Positions 1-9,115 of a DNA stretch of 32,428 nt are shown piece by piece. Where the stretch lies: contig CAMCQY010000029.1 in NCBI GenBank assembly GCA_945877135.1, positions 1 to 32,428 of the forward strand. Reading direction: 5' to 3'. The number at the start of each line of letters is the position of its first letter. The stretch's first letter is position 1. The position numbers and the translations under genes were made by a program. The stretch comes from Candidatus Kuenenia stuttgartensis (GTDB lineage: Bacteria; Planctomycetota; Planctomycetia; Pirellulales; UBA1268). The notes under the pieces were generated by a model. That model was not told where the DNA came from. It saw nothing but the letters and a program-made list of their open reading frames with translations, and did not search any database.

Positions 1-1475
1 ATGTTCGCCAGCATCCACACCCCCGGAGCCCGGGCCCGCGCCTGGATGTTTTGCAGGGCGATGTCGTCGGTCCGCCAGTCGAGCGGACGGCCCACCGCCG
101 CTGCAGCCAGCCCCCGGTAGTCCTGCACGATGCGTTCCACGTCGAACTCATGAAACTCGGCACCCAGACTTTCCGCCAGCCCCTTGGCGGCGTTTCGGGT
201 CACTGGGCCCGAGTGCGCCGTCGATTGGTAGACGCAGATCAGCACGGCATGGATCAGCCGGCGCATGCCAGCTTCAGCATCGGCGTCAACGGTGTCGTCC
301 AGCGATCCCTCCGCTGATGACCGCGCCACTCCAAGCCGGGAGGCCACCTCAGCCACGGGCATTTCGCGCGCGGCGAATCGCACGGCCAGGGCCACCAGGC
401 AGGCTACGGCAGAGGAGTCGGCACCACCGCTGGCCGAGACGACAAAGCCACGCGAGCGGCTCTTCCGCTGGTAGTCGAAGAGCCCGAGCGCCACGGCCCG
501 GGCAAATTCCTCTTCCTTCACATGGCCAGCCGTCTCCCAGGCGTCGCGCGCGTCGCCCACAGCCGGCTCCCGCTGGGGCGGGAGGACGGCCGGAGTGAAG
601 GAAATGGAGACACAGTCACTGTCGCTATCCCGATCCGGCAGGATCGGCTCGAGCGACAGCCGCGTCTGCGCCAGTCGCGTGGCATCGACATCGACGACCG
701 CGGTCGTGCAGACGTGATCGGTAAATGAGAATCGTCGGCCGACGGCGGCGATCCGGCCGCCTGTGGCGATGATGACGCCACCGTCGTAGATCGCGCGGCC
801 CGCCTCGTTGCCGAGCATGTTGGCATACACATACGTCGCCCCGAAGGCCCGCGATCCCTCGAGCACGAACCGGCGGCGGATCTCGTCTTTGCCGAAGGCA
901 AAATGGCTCGCCGACGGGTTGAGGATCAGATCCACGCCCCGCGCGGCAAGTCCCGCCCCGGGACGGTCGGCCGCCCAGGCGTCTTCACAGATCTCGAAGC
1001 CGACGCGGATGCCGCCGCAGTCGAACCGGAGGTCGCCGATCGGCACGCTCCGCCCGTCGACGACCAGCTGCGCCCGCCGTCCCTTGGGCCACGGCCGGAA
1101 CCATCGCGGCTCGTAGTGAATGCCCTCGCCGGCGAGGTGCTGCTTGCAGGCGAGGCCAGCCAGCCGGCCGTCCGCCAGCACGGCAGTCGCGTCGTAGACG
1201 CCGCTCTCGAACCGCACCGGCAGGCCGACCGCCACGACCATGCCGGCTGTATGCGGTTCGATCTCCTCGAGCACCCGCCACGCCATACGCTGCACACCCG
1301 GCGACTGGAAGGCATCCTCGCAGCCGTAGCCGCTGATGCAGAGCTCCGGCAGGCAGAGGATCGCGACACCGCGTTCCCGCGCCGCCACGATCGCCGCCAT
1401 GATGCGGTCACGGTTGCCGTCCCAGTCGAGCGGCGTCTGGTTGAGGGCGATGCCGCCCACGCGGATCAGGTGCAT
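1..1475 (-). CDS. nadE: Glutamine-dependent NAD+ synthase (3' end outside window)
   Basis: Catalyses the last step of NAD+ synthesis: amidation of deamido-NAD+ with ATP, using ammonia released from glutamine. The visible 491 codons start with a nitrilase-type glutaminase domain (about residues 1-270) with the Glu-Lys-Cys triad: E44 in LCLPELCISGY, K111 in ACKQHLAGEG and C163 in FEICEDAW. The synthetase domain follows, with the PP-loop SGGADSS at residues 347-353. The reading frame stays open to position 1, so the C-terminal part, normally bringing the protein to roughly 600-680 residues, is missing only because the window ends. The ATG at 1475 is chosen because GGAG lies 8 nt upstream and the N-terminus fits the family. 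The gene is last in the minus-strand series; a 136-bp repeat separates it from speA, so it probably has its own promoter, though I see no clear one. Confidence 0.95.
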   Translation of the reverse strand, partial: MHLIRVGGIALNQTPLDWDGNRDRIMAAIVAARERGVAILCLPELCISGYGCEDAFQSPGVQRMAWRVLEEIEPHTAGMVVAVGLPVRFESGVYDATAVLADGRLAGLACKQHLAGEGIHYEPRWFRPWPKGRRAQLVVDGRSVPIGDLRFDCGGIRVGFEICEDAWAADRPGAGLAARGVDLILNPSASHFAFGKDEIRRRFVLEGSRAFGATYVYANMLGNEAGRAIYDGGVIIATGGRIAAVGRRFSFTDHVCTTAVVDVDATRLAQTRLSLEPILPDRDSDSDCVSISFTPAVLPPQREPAVGDARDAWETAGHVKEEEFARAVALGLFDYQRKSRSRGFVVSASGGADSSAVACLVALAVRFAAREMPVAEVASRLGVARSSAEGSLDDTVDADAEAGMRRLIHAVLICVYQSTAHSGPVTRNAAKGLAESLGAEFHEFDVERIVQDYRGLAAAAVGRPLDWRTDDIALQNIQARARAPGVWMLAN

Positions 1476-1524
1476 CGTGCCTACTCCGAACCCTTTCAAT
1501 CTGTTTTTTTCGATCGCCAAACCC

Positions 1525-1660
1525 GTGAGGGGCTGCCCGTGCCCCAAGAGCCGGCCTTGCTGACCAGCGGAGCCATGGATGGCGAAGCGCAGTCAGCATG
1601 GAATGAGCGGAGGCCAGGATGGCCGCAGCGAACGTCCGGCGACGGGGCATGGGCAGCCCC
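1525..1660 (+). repeat. Dispersed 136-bp repeat with 17-bp terminal inverted repeats (copy A)
   Basis: The ends are GGGGCTGCCCGTGCCCC (1529-1545) and the inverse complement GGGGCATGGGCAGCCCC (1644-1660), one mismatch in 17. A related copy lies in opposite orientation at 32002-32134 and also shares the outer GTGA at 1525-1528. Each terminal repeat can itself fold (GGGGC with GCCCC), and there are inner stems such as GCTGAC with GTCAGC. The right end lies 9 nt downstream of the speA stop codon, so the speA transcript probably runs into this structure. No convincing coding capacity. It looks like a small non-autonomous mobile element (MITE) or REP-like element; no target-site duplication is obvious. 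Confidence 0.85.
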
Positions 1661-1669
1661 AGGCAGCGT

Positions 1670-3589
1670 TCAACCCGGCTCCTCGAGGTAGGTGTAGCCG
1701 CCGAGTCCCTCTTCATAAAACTTCAGAAACCGCCCCGCCTGACCGTCGCAGATTCGCCCGTCGCGGACCGCCTGCTCGATCGAGGCCCGCAGCCGCTGCA
1801 CGAGTTGGTTGGGGTCGAACTCGACGTAGTCGAGCACCTCACGAACGGTATCCCCCTTGATCACGGCATCGACGACGACCTCGCCCCGGTCATCCGTGCT
1901 CACGTGCACGGCGTTCGTGTCACCGAACAGGTTGTGAAGATCGCCGAGGATCTCCTGGTAGGCCCCGATCAGAAACGCCCCCAAGTAGTAGGGCTCGTTC
2001 TGCCAGGCATGCAGGGGGAGCGTCCGCTTCACATCCCGGCGGTCGATGAACTGATCGATCTTGCCGTCGGAATCGCAGGTCACGTCGCCGAGCACCGCGT
2101 TGTGCGAGGGCCGTTCGTTGAGCCTGTGAATCGGCATCACCGGAAAGAGCTGCTTGATCGCCCAGCTGTCGGGCATCGACTGAAAGAGCGAGAAATTGCA
2201 GAAATAGGTGTCGGAGAGATTGGCCTCCAGCCCCTCCAGTTCCTCCGGCATGAACTCAAGCTGTTTTGCCATCTTGGCGATCTTTCGACAGATCGCCCAG
2301 TAGAGATTCTCGACGGACGACCGCTGGTCGAGCGGCAGGTAGCCACTGGCGAACAGGTTCATCGCCGTGTCGAGAGACTGCTGCGCGTCGTGATAGCTCT
2401 CCAGCAAGTTGCGGATGTTGATGTTTTGAAAGGTTTCCATCAGGTCGTGCAGCGGCTGCTCAGCGTCGGCCGCGGGCTCGACCAGGTCGCCATTGCCCCC
2501 CTGCTCCGACACGCCCAGCACGCCGAAGATCAGCATGCTGTGGTAGGCGACGATCGCCCGACCGCTTTCCGACACGATCGTCGGATGAGGCACCCCCGCC
2601 TCGTCGCAGGCGTTTTGCACGTGGTAGACGACGTCGTTGGCATATTCCTGCAGACTGTAGTTCACGCTTGACTCGAAGTTTGTCTGCGAGCCGTCATAGT
2701 CCACGCCGAGCCCGCCCCCCACGTCGAGATACTTGAGCCCCGCCCCTCGCTTGACCAGTTCTGCGTAGATCCGCGAGGCCTCGTTGAGGGCCGCCTTGAT
2801 GTGGCGGATGTTCGTGATCTGGCTGCCCTGATGGAAGTGCAGCAGCTGCAGACAGTCTTCCATCCCCTTGGAGGCAAGCAGTTCGAGCCCCTTCACCAGT
2901 TCGCTCGCCGTCAGGCCAAACTTGCTGCGAAAGCCGCCCGACGCCTGCCAACGGCCGCTTCCCCGCGTGGCAAGCTTCACCCGCATGCCGATCCGCGGAC
3001 GCACGCCGAGTTTCTCCGCATATTCGAGCACCATATGCAGCTCGGAGAACCGCTCCACGACCGGAATGATGTGCCGGCCAATCTTCTGCGCGAGCATCGC
3101 CGTTTCGATGAACTCCGCGTCCTTGAAGCCGTTGCAGATGATCGGGGTGTCGTTGTCGGCCAGCGCGATCACCGCGAGCAGTTCCGGCTTGCTGCCCGCC
3201 TCGAGTCCGAAGTGATAGGGACGGCCGAACTTCAGCACTTCCTCCACCACCTGCCGCTGCTGGTTGACCTTCACCGGATAAACACAGCAATACTCGCCCC
3301 GGTAGCCGTTCTCCTTGATGGCCGATGCGAACACTCCGTGGATCTCCCCCAGACGGTGCTCGAGGATCTCGGCAAATCTCAGCAGAATCGGCAGGTCAAT
3401 CCCGCGGATCTGCAGGCGGTCCACGAGTTGCTTGAGGTCGATGCTCTTGGTGGGGTTCTTGTCGGGGTGCACCAGAAGGTGGCCGGTGGGGCCCACCGAA
3501 AAATAGCCGTTGCCCCAGCGGGACACCTCGTAGAGATCGGAAGCATCGGCCGTGCTCCAATGTTCGGTGTCGAGATCTGCTGCTGCCAT
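1670..3589 (-). CDS. speA: Biosynthetic arginine decarboxylase
   Basis: Pyridoxal-phosphate enzyme of fold type III that converts arginine to agmatine plus CO2, the first step of the arginine route to putrescine and spermidine. At 639 residues it is close to the E. coli SpeA length (about 658). The PLP-binding lysine is K107 in the motif CCVYPVKVNQQ, and the family block GGGLGVDYDGS and the C-terminal region are intact. The ATG at 3589 is preceded by GAGAGGG at good spacing. The 91-nt gap to the transporter gene upstream allows a separate promoter; TACACT in that gap is a possible -10 box but no good -35 goes with it. The 3' end abuts the structured repeat at 1525-1660. Confidence 0.97.
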   Translation of the reverse strand: MAAADLDTEHWSTADASDLYEVSRWGNGYFSVGPTGHLLVHPDKNPTKSIDLKQLVDRLQIRGIDLPILLRFAEILEHRLGEIHGVFASAIKENGYRGEYCCVYPVKVNQQRQVVEEVLKFGRPYHFGLEAGSKPELLAVIALADNDTPIICNGFKDAEFIETAMLAQKIGRHIIPVVERFSELHMVLEYAEKLGVRPRIGMRVKLATRGSGRWQASGGFRSKFGLTASELVKGLELLASKGMEDCLQLLHFHQGSQITNIRHIKAALNEASRIYAELVKRGAGLKYLDVGGGLGVDYDGSQTNFESSVNYSLQEYANDVVYHVQNACDEAGVPHPTIVSESGRAIVAYHSMLIFGVLGVSEQGGNGDLVEPAADAEQPLHDLMETFQNINIRNLLESYHDAQQSLDTAMNLFASGYLPLDQRSSVENLYWAICRKIAKMAKQLEFMPEELEGLEANLSDTYFCNFSLFQSMPDSWAIKQLFPVMPIHRLNERPSHNAVLGDVTCDSDGKIDQFIDRRDVKRTLPLHAWQNEPYYLGAFLIGAYQEILGDLHNLFGDTNAVHVSTDDRGEVVVDAVIKGDTVREVLDYVEFDPNQLVQRLRASIEQAVRDGRICDGQAGRFLKFYEEGLGGYTYLEEPG

Positions 3590-3680
3590 CGAAGGCCCTC
3601 TCAGCGCGCTGCGTGGGGAGCGGCACCCATCGTCCGCCTCGTGAGAAGTGTAGCGTTCGCAACGCGGGGAGCCATGGCAA

Positions 3681-5066
3681 TCAAACTCTCACACGCGACC
3701 AGTCTTTTCGCGTGAAGAAGATGAGCATCGCCAGCCCCCGGACCGTCAGGTCGGCTGCCATGGCATACCATGCGCCGATCGCCGCCAGCCCCAGGCCCGG
3801 GATCGTGCCCATTCCGGCTGGCAGCGTGATCGAATCCCAGGCCAGCAGGGCCGCCAGCGGCAGCCGTACCAGGAGCAGCCCCAGGAAGTTGACGGCCAGC
3901 GGCACCCGCGTCGCACCGGCTCCCCTCAGACCTCCGGAAATCACCATCAGCAGCGCGAGCGGCGGCTGGGCGAAGGCAACGATGCGGACGAGTTGGGCGG
4001 TCAACGCCGCCACCTCGGGCTGCCGGGATCCGCCCCCCACGAACCAGGCAGCCAGGCTATCTGCCGTGGCCAGAAAAACGAGCCCGGCGGCCGACATGAG
4101 CGTCATGCAGGCCATGGCCGCCTGCCAGATGCTGCGCCGCGCCCGTCGCTCGTCTCCCGCCCCTAGAAACTGGCCGGCCAGCGTGGCAGCCACCACCATG
4201 AAGGCACTGCCTGGCAGGAACGCGAGCGATTCGATCGTGATGGCGACGGAGTGGGCTGCGGCGGCGACATCTCCCAAACTGTTGACGATCGACAAAAACG
4301 CCAGGTGGCAGGTGGCATTCGCGACGGCATCGACGCCGGCAGGAAGGCCCACGTGGAGGATGCGGGCGAGCCAGCTCCCGTCGGGCTGCCAATCTGCTCG
4401 ACTCGGACGCAGGCCCCTTCCCCGCCGAGACAAGAGCCCGATCACGCAGCCGGCCCCCAGACAGTAGCCAAGGGTCGTTCCCCAGGCCAGACCCTCCCAG
4501 CCCATCCGCGGCAGGCCAATCGCACCAGCTGCCAGGGCAAAGCTCGCCACGGCGTTGACGAGATTGACGACCGACATGGCGAGCAACCCGGCCCACATGT
4601 CTCCCGCGCCACGGAGCACGGCCACGCCGACATGGATGATCATCATCGCCGGGAGTGCGGGCAGGACGATCGCCAGATATCGTGACGCCAATGCCGTGCT
4701 CCCCGGTGGCAGCCCCAGCGCCTGAACGAAGCTCTGGCCAAACACCGCCACCAGACCGAGCACTGCCGCCGTCAGCACCGCAGCCACGAGCAGCGTCTGT
4801 GCGGCCGCCCGCCGGGCACCGGGCAGGTCGCCAGCCCCCACGCTCCGCGACACAATCGCCGTGGCCGCGACAGCTGGGATAGCGAAGAGGCCGGGCAGGA
4901 AACTGAGGCAGTAGGCGACGAGGCCCACCGCAGCCAGAGGCTCGGCACCCTCCAAGAGGTTGCCTGCGAGCCATTTGTCGGTAAAGCCCACCGACAGTCC
5001 CAGCACCTGCTCCAAAAGAACCGGTAACACGAGCACCGGCCAGCCCACCTGCAGCACGGGCCGCAC
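3681..5066 (-). CDS. MATE-family multidrug/solute efflux transporter
   Basis: Integral inner-membrane protein of 461 residues with about twelve hydrophobic segments in two similar halves, typical of MATE antiporters that export cationic compounds with Na+ or H+ entry. The N-terminus (RPVLQVGWPVLVLPVLLEQ, then FTDKWLAG) matches the usual first helix and loop of this family. The start is taken as GTG at 5066; the in-frame codons upstream offer no better start. An ATG at 5110 is in another frame. The gene begins 62 nt after the DUF1501 gene, so it may be co-transcribed with it. The substrate cannot be read from sequence. Confidence 0.85.
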   Translation of the reverse strand: MRPVLQVGWPVLVLPVLLEQVLGLSVGFTDKWLAGNLLEGAEPLAAVGLVAYCLSFLPGLFAIPAVAATAIVSRSVGAGDLPGARRAAAQTLLVAAVLTAAVLGLVAVFGQSFVQALGLPPGSTALASRYLAIVLPALPAMMIIHVGVAVLRGAGDMWAGLLAMSVVNLVNAVASFALAAGAIGLPRMGWEGLAWGTTLGYCLGAGCVIGLLSRRGRGLRPSRADWQPDGSWLARILHVGLPAGVDAVANATCHLAFLSIVNSLGDVAAAAHSVAITIESLAFLPGSAFMVVAATLAGQFLGAGDERRARRSIWQAAMACMTLMSAAGLVFLATADSLAAWFVGGGSRQPEVAALTAQLVRIVAFAQPPLALLMVISGGLRGAGATRVPLAVNFLGLLLVRLPLAALLAWDSITLPAGMGTIPGLGLAAIGAWYAMAADLTVRGLAMLIFFTRKDWSRVRV

Positions 5067-5128
5067 CGTTCCCGCCGTGTTGAAGACACCGCCCGCGCGC
5101 CCACCCGCATGCCTCCCAGCGGGGGCGC

Positions 5129-6406
5129 TCAGGTGAACAACTCCTTGATCACCTTGCCGGAGTTGGCAATCTTCATCGGCCGGCCATTCTTGGCGGTGAA
5201 CGTGGTCTCGAGGGAGATGCCGAGCGACTTGAGCACGCTGGCCATAACGTCTTGCGACGAGTAGGGCTCGGTGACCACCTCCTTGCCGTCCGAACTGGTC
5301 TCACCCACGACTACACCACGCTTGAAGCCTGCGCCACCGACCACCATGCTCCAACTCCGCGCCCAATGGTCACGACCACCGCCGCCGTTGATGTTGGGAG
5401 TACGGCTGAATTCGCCCATCCAGATGATGGCGGTATCGTCGAGCATGCCGCGGTCCGCCAGATCGCTCACCAGCGCGCCCATCGCCTTGTCGAGTTCGGG
5501 CAGTTTCCGATCCGCCAGCGTCGGAAAGATGTCGGCGTGCATGTCCCAGCCGCCCAGATCGACCTCGACGAACGGTACGCCAGCCTCGACGAGTCGCCGG
5601 GCCAACAGGCAGCCTCGACCGAACCCGGTCGTGCCATACTTCTCCTGCACGTCCTTTGGCTCCTTCATCACCTTGAAGGCCTCCATCTGCTTGCTGGTCA
5701 TCAGTTTGACCGTCTTGTCGATCACCTTCTTGTGATCCTCGGCCGAACCGCCCCGCTTCTCGCCAATGAATTTGTTTTCGATCGTCTCGAGCATCCTCAG
5801 CCGCTGGTCCAGCCGGGTGGGATCGATGCCCATGTCGAGATTGCGGACATTGCCGTTGGAATCCACCACGAACGGAGCCCATGTCATGCCCAGGAAGCCG
5901 GGGCCGACGCTACCGCTACCGACCGACACGAATGGCGGAATCTCCAGGTCGGAGACCTGCTCGGCAAGTTCGTGGGCTATCACGGAGCCATAGCCAGGAT
6001 GCTCGACGTTTGGATTGGGCACGTAGCCGGTGTGCATGTAGTAGCGGCCCCGCGTGTGATCGGCCTCGCGGGTGCTCATCGACCGCACGATCGACATGTG
6101 GTGCATCTGCTTGGCCATCAGCGGCATGTGTTCGCAGATGGCGATACCGTCAGCGCTGGTCGAAATCTGCTTGAACTGCCCACCGGTCGGGGCACCAGGC
6201 TTGAGATCCCAGATGTCCATCGTGCTGGGCCCACCACCCATCCAGAGCAGGATCGCGGCCTTGTGTCGCTTCTTGAGGTCGGTGGCATTGGCGAGCAGGG
6301 TGTTGGTAAATGCCGTGGCCGGGGCCGCCATCGCCGCCGCGCCCGCCAGATGGCTCATGAAGTGGCGTCGATTCATTCCCGTGGGCAGATCAAAGATGCT
6401 GGACAT
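5129..6406 (-). CDS. DUF1501 family protein, Tat-exported
   Basis: Member of the DUF1501 family (alkaline-phosphatase/sulfatase-like fold), expanded in Planctomycetota and nearly always next to a DUF1549/DUF1553 gene. Biochemical function is unknown. The frame is open to 6484, but that start lies inside the upstream gene; I choose ATG at 6406 because it puts a Tat signal at the N-terminus: MNRRHFMSHLAG followed by an alanine-rich hydrophobic stretch ending near ATAFTN. Family blocks seen: ILLWMGGGPSTMDIWDLKPG, the READHTRGRYYMHTGY segment, EVDLGGWDMHADIF and MGEFSRTPNINGGGGRDHW; these carry Asp/His residues that could bind metal. It starts 35 nt after the DUF1549 gene ends, so the two form an operon and probably act together outside the cytoplasm. 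Confidence 0.92.
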   Translation of the reverse strand: MSSIFDLPTGMNRRHFMSHLAGAAAMAAPATAFTNTLLANATDLKKRHKAAILLWMGGGPSTMDIWDLKPGAPTGGQFKQISTSADGIAICEHMPLMAKQMHHMSIVRSMSTREADHTRGRYYMHTGYVPNPNVEHPGYGSVIAHELAEQVSDLEIPPFVSVGSGSVGPGFLGMTWAPFVVDSNGNVRNLDMGIDPTRLDQRLRMLETIENKFIGEKRGGSAEDHKKVIDKTVKLMTSKQMEAFKVMKEPKDVQEKYGTTGFGRGCLLARRLVEAGVPFVEVDLGGWDMHADIFPTLADRKLPELDKAMGALVSDLADRGMLDDTAIIWMGEFSRTPNINGGGGRDHWARSWSMVVGGAGFKRGVVVGETSSDGKEVVTEPYSSQDVMASVLKSLGISLETTFTAKNGRPMKIANSGKVIKELFT

Positions 6407-6441
6407 GGTCGTTGTTCCTGGGATGGCGTCGTACTGATTCT

Positions 6442-8187
6442 TCAGTGGTTGATGATGAACTCGTTGGAATTGAGGATCGCCCACCAGATGTCCTGGAGGG
6501 CCCCGATCGCGTCGCCCTTGCGGGCCGCGAGCATGTCGTTGGCGGCCGAGATTTCCTTGGCGGACGGGCTTCTCGCCAGAGCCGACTGATAGAGCGTGGT
6601 GATTTTCGCGGGATTCTTCATGTCGCTTTTCGCCACGCGATCCAGAAATCCACCTTTCCCCGTGTTTGTCGCCTGCTTGATGAGATCGCCGTTGAACATC
6701 ATCAACACCTGAGGGATCGAGCCGTTGAATGTTGTGGAGTCATCACCCTCATCGGTACCGAAGGCGATGATAAACTGCGACAGCCACTCGTCTTTTTTCT
6801 TGGCAGCCTCCTCGCCGCCGCGGGCTTCATCTGCCTCCGTCGCGGTCAGGAGTGATTCGTAGAGGTCTTCCGCCCGCATCTGCCGCAGGTAGAAGTGGGT
6901 GAACTTCGGCTTCTCGCCGAGCGACGGATCGTCCCGCTGGTTCCCTTTGGATGCCTTGCTCGACAGGGAATACGGCCGGGAGAGCACAATCCAGCGAATC
7001 AGTTCCTTCAGGTCGAAGCTCTGCTCCCGAAATCGCTCGGCAAGTCCATCGAGGAGTTCAGGATGTGACGGGGGATTGTGATCTCCGAGATCGTCGACCG
7101 GTCTGGTGAAGCCATAACCCAGAAAGTGCCCCCACATCCTGTTCACGATTGCCTTGGGCATCAGCGGGCTGGCTTTCATGAGATCCGCCAGTTCTTGACG
7201 TCGATGTGCGCCGATCTTCTCCCCCCCCTCGAGCGTGCGAGGGACGTAGCCGGTTCGCGAGATCTCCGTCCCATCCACGAAGACCGGATACGCGACCTTC
7301 ATGAGGCCGTTCCGCAGTTCGTAGTACAGTTCCGCCTCTTCGGCGTTGCCACTCTCGCCGGCAAAATCCTCGTCCACCAGTTCGATCCACTGGATGTCCC
7401 TGGTGCCGTCAAATCGCCGCAACGCTCGGACCTGACGAAAGAAGGCGTTGAGTTCCCAGAACTGATTCTGCTTTCCCTTGTTGAATGGATGGTTGTGACA
7501 CTGCGTGCACTGAACCTGAAGGCCGAGGAAAATTTGGGCCGTCTTGGCGGTGGCCTGAATACCGTTTTCCTCCATTTTTCCACTCAGGAAATTCGCGGCG
7601 CCATTGAACCCGTCGACATTCTTACGATTGGCATTCGCCCCAGTGGCAGTGACCAGTTCCTCCACAAAGCGATCGTACGGGATGTTCTTCGAAAACGACC
7701 GCCGCAGGTACTGCCGCATTCCCGCCCGGCTGACCATTTCGTTCTCGACATCGCGACCGATCAGCACGGTGGTCCATACATCGGTCCAGTGCCTCGCATA
7801 GTCGTCAACGAAATCCTCGCCCAGCAGATGGTCCACGAGGTCAGGCCGCTTTGTGGAAGACGGATCGGCCACGAAGGCCTTCAGTTCAACCAGGGTGGGA
7901 ATGCGGCCGACGACGTCGAGATACACGCGACGGCACCACTCACCATCCGTGGCCTGGTCCGACGGTTTCAGTCCACCATCCACCCAACCGGCGGCGATCT
8001 GGTCGTTGATGAACTTCACCTGCGGAACGCCGAAGTGTTCGTCTTCCGCGGGACCGGCCGCCTGTACGCCGGCGGTGACCGTCATGCCGCCCAACAGCGT
8101 GAGCCATCCAGCCAAGCGCAACGGCCACACACGAGCGGCAGGTTCACGCGGCGACGTTTTGCCCGTCCACATCAAGCCTGAGATCAT
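6442..8187 (-). CDS. DUF1549/DUF1553 domain protein, secreted
   Basis: Protein of 581 residues, characteristic of planctomycetes, function unknown. An N-terminal signal peptide or anchor (hydrophobic stretch about residues 23-43, ending near VQAAG) is followed by DUF1549 (about 50-260, including RRVYLDVVGRIPTL and CTQCHNHPFNKGKQNQFW) and DUF1553 (about 330-560, including NRMWGHFLGYGFTRPVDDLG). CTQCH fits a CxxCH haem-like motif that is conserved in DUF1549; whether it binds haem is unproven. The separate cytochrome-like PSCyt1 domain carried by longer relatives is absent. ATG at 8187 has GAGGG 8 nt upstream. It is the first gene of a pair with DUF1501 and lies 247 nt beyond rplQ, so it is probably transcribed independently of the ribosomal operon. 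Confidence 0.92.
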   Translation of the reverse strand: MISGLMWTGKTSPREPAARVWPLRLAGWLTLLGGMTVTAGVQAAGPAEDEHFGVPQVKFINDQIAAGWVDGGLKPSDQATDGEWCRRVYLDVVGRIPTLVELKAFVADPSSTKRPDLVDHLLGEDFVDDYARHWTDVWTTVLIGRDVENEMVSRAGMRQYLRRSFSKNIPYDRFVEELVTATGANANRKNVDGFNGAANFLSGKMEENGIQATAKTAQIFLGLQVQCTQCHNHPFNKGKQNQFWELNAFFRQVRALRRFDGTRDIQWIELVDEDFAGESGNAEEAELYYELRNGLMKVAYPVFVDGTEISRTGYVPRTLEGGEKIGAHRRQELADLMKASPLMPKAIVNRMWGHFLGYGFTRPVDDLGDHNPPSHPELLDGLAERFREQSFDLKELIRWIVLSRPYSLSSKASKGNQRDDPSLGEKPKFTHFYLRQMRAEDLYESLLTATEADEARGGEEAAKKKDEWLSQFIIAFGTDEGDDSTTFNGSIPQVLMMFNGDLIKQATNTGKGGFLDRVAKSDMKNPAKITTLYQSALARSPSAKEISAANDMLAARKGDAIGALQDIWWAILNSNEFIINH

Positions 8188-8312
8188 GACGGAACCCTCT
8201 GCGGATGCCTATGGCGACGGATCCCATCCACCACCAACGCCACCACCCGGGAACGCGGAACTCCTGATGCGGTTGCGTGCGATCCGGTTACACGCTCCCA
8301 CCAGAAGTCTAT

Positions 8313-8396
8313 CTTCCGGAAGGCTATTCGCCGCCCTGGGTTCAGACTATTCCCGGGAAATTCACCGGGACGCCAAGCCCCCGGGCCAGATGGCCC
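8313..8396. other. Palindromes in the rplQ to DUF1549 spacer
   Basis: The 247-nt spacer 8188-8434 holds three palindromic sites: GGGCCA-GA-TGGCCC (8383-8396), TTCCCGGGAA (8350-8359) and CTTCCGGAAG (8313-8322). The first could mark the end of the ribosomal operon on the minus strand, but no T-run follows, so it is not a standard intrinsic terminator. I see no convincing promoter boxes in the rest of the spacer. Confidence 0.4.
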
Positions 8397-8434
8397 AAGA
8401 CCCACCTTCGGGGCCGAATTCCGCGCAGAATGGC

Positions 8435-9016
8435 TCAGGCCCTGGCCGGCCGAGCAGATTCAACTTTGGGGGCCTGGGAACGGCTGGCAGCCACCTCTGG
8501 ACCGACAAACTCCAGCAATGCCCGTGGGCCGGCATCACCCAGCCGAGGCGTCGCCAGTTTGAGAATCCGTGTGTAGCCACCCGGTCGATCGACATACCGA
8601 GGAGCGATCTTTTCAAAAACGATGCGGGCGGCCTGCTTGTCGCCCAGCAGCTGCACAACGCGACGACGAGCAGCAACTGCTGGCGAGATCGCCTGGGCCC
8701 AATCGGACCACTGCCCGCTCGTTCGCCACTTCTTCCACTCCGCGGAATCGCGGTCTGCAGTGGTTCCAAATGCACGGGCCTTCTCGAGCGATACGAGGCC
8801 CCGCTTCGCGATCGTGATGCAGCGCTCCACCAGAGGCCGCACCTCCTTGGCCTTGGCCACGGTGGTGATGATACGCCCGGCCACCTTCGGAGCTCCCACT
8901 TCCCCAGCTTCGGTTTCGCGCTCGGTGAGCATCAAGGCAGACGCAAGATTCCGCAGCAGCGCCCGCTGATGGGAGGGACTACGGCCAAGAACGCGGCCTT
9001 TACGACGGTGACGCAT
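8435..9016 (-). CDS. rplQ: 50S ribosomal protein L17 (long form)
   Basis: Protein of the large subunit near the polypeptide exit, last gene of the alpha operon. The start is ATG at 9016, giving MRHRRKGRVLGRSPSHQRAL, the standard L17 N-terminus; longer readings of the frame are spurious. The product has 193 residues against about 120-130 in most bacteria. Extra residues are a ~12-residue insertion after LTERE and a ~40-residue insertion before VVQLLGDKQA (rich in Trp, Lys and Ala). The conserved end RPGGYTRILKL is intact and is followed by a short Ala/Pro tail. A strong hairpin lies in the spacer between rpoA and this gene. Long L17 forms are what I would expect in planctomycetes. Confidence 0.97.
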   Translation of the reverse strand: MRHRRKGRVLGRSPSHQRALLRNLASALMLTERETEAGEVGAPKVAGRIITTVAKAKEVRPLVERCITIAKRGLVSLEKARAFGTTADRDSAEWKKWRTSGQWSDWAQAISPAVAARRRVVQLLGDKQAARIVFEKIAPRYVDRPGGYTRILKLATPRLGDAGPRALLEFVGPEVAASRSQAPKVESARPARA

Positions 9017-9078
9017 GGGGTGATCCTCGACAGTCTCAGGTGGATTCAGAAGCTGGTTGGAAGGAACGAAAAGGAACC

Positions 9079-9099
9079 GCGTCCGCACCCGGCGGACGC
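9079..9099. other. Perfect stem-loop between rpoA and rplQ
   Basis: GCGTCCGC and GCGGACGC pair over 8 bp with a 5-nt loop. On the minus strand it begins 16 nt after the rpoA stop codon and is followed by GGTTCCTTTTCG. It may be a partial terminator, an mRNA processing site or a protein-binding site that sets the rpoA to rplQ ratio. The T-run is too weak for a confident terminator call. Confidence 0.5.
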
Positions 9100-9115
9100 A
9101 TCAAATGCGACGGGA

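Noticed and set aside
5129-6484. DUF1501 start at 6484
   Set aside because: It would overlap the DUF1549 gene and put 26 residues before the Tat signal; ATG 6406 fits better.
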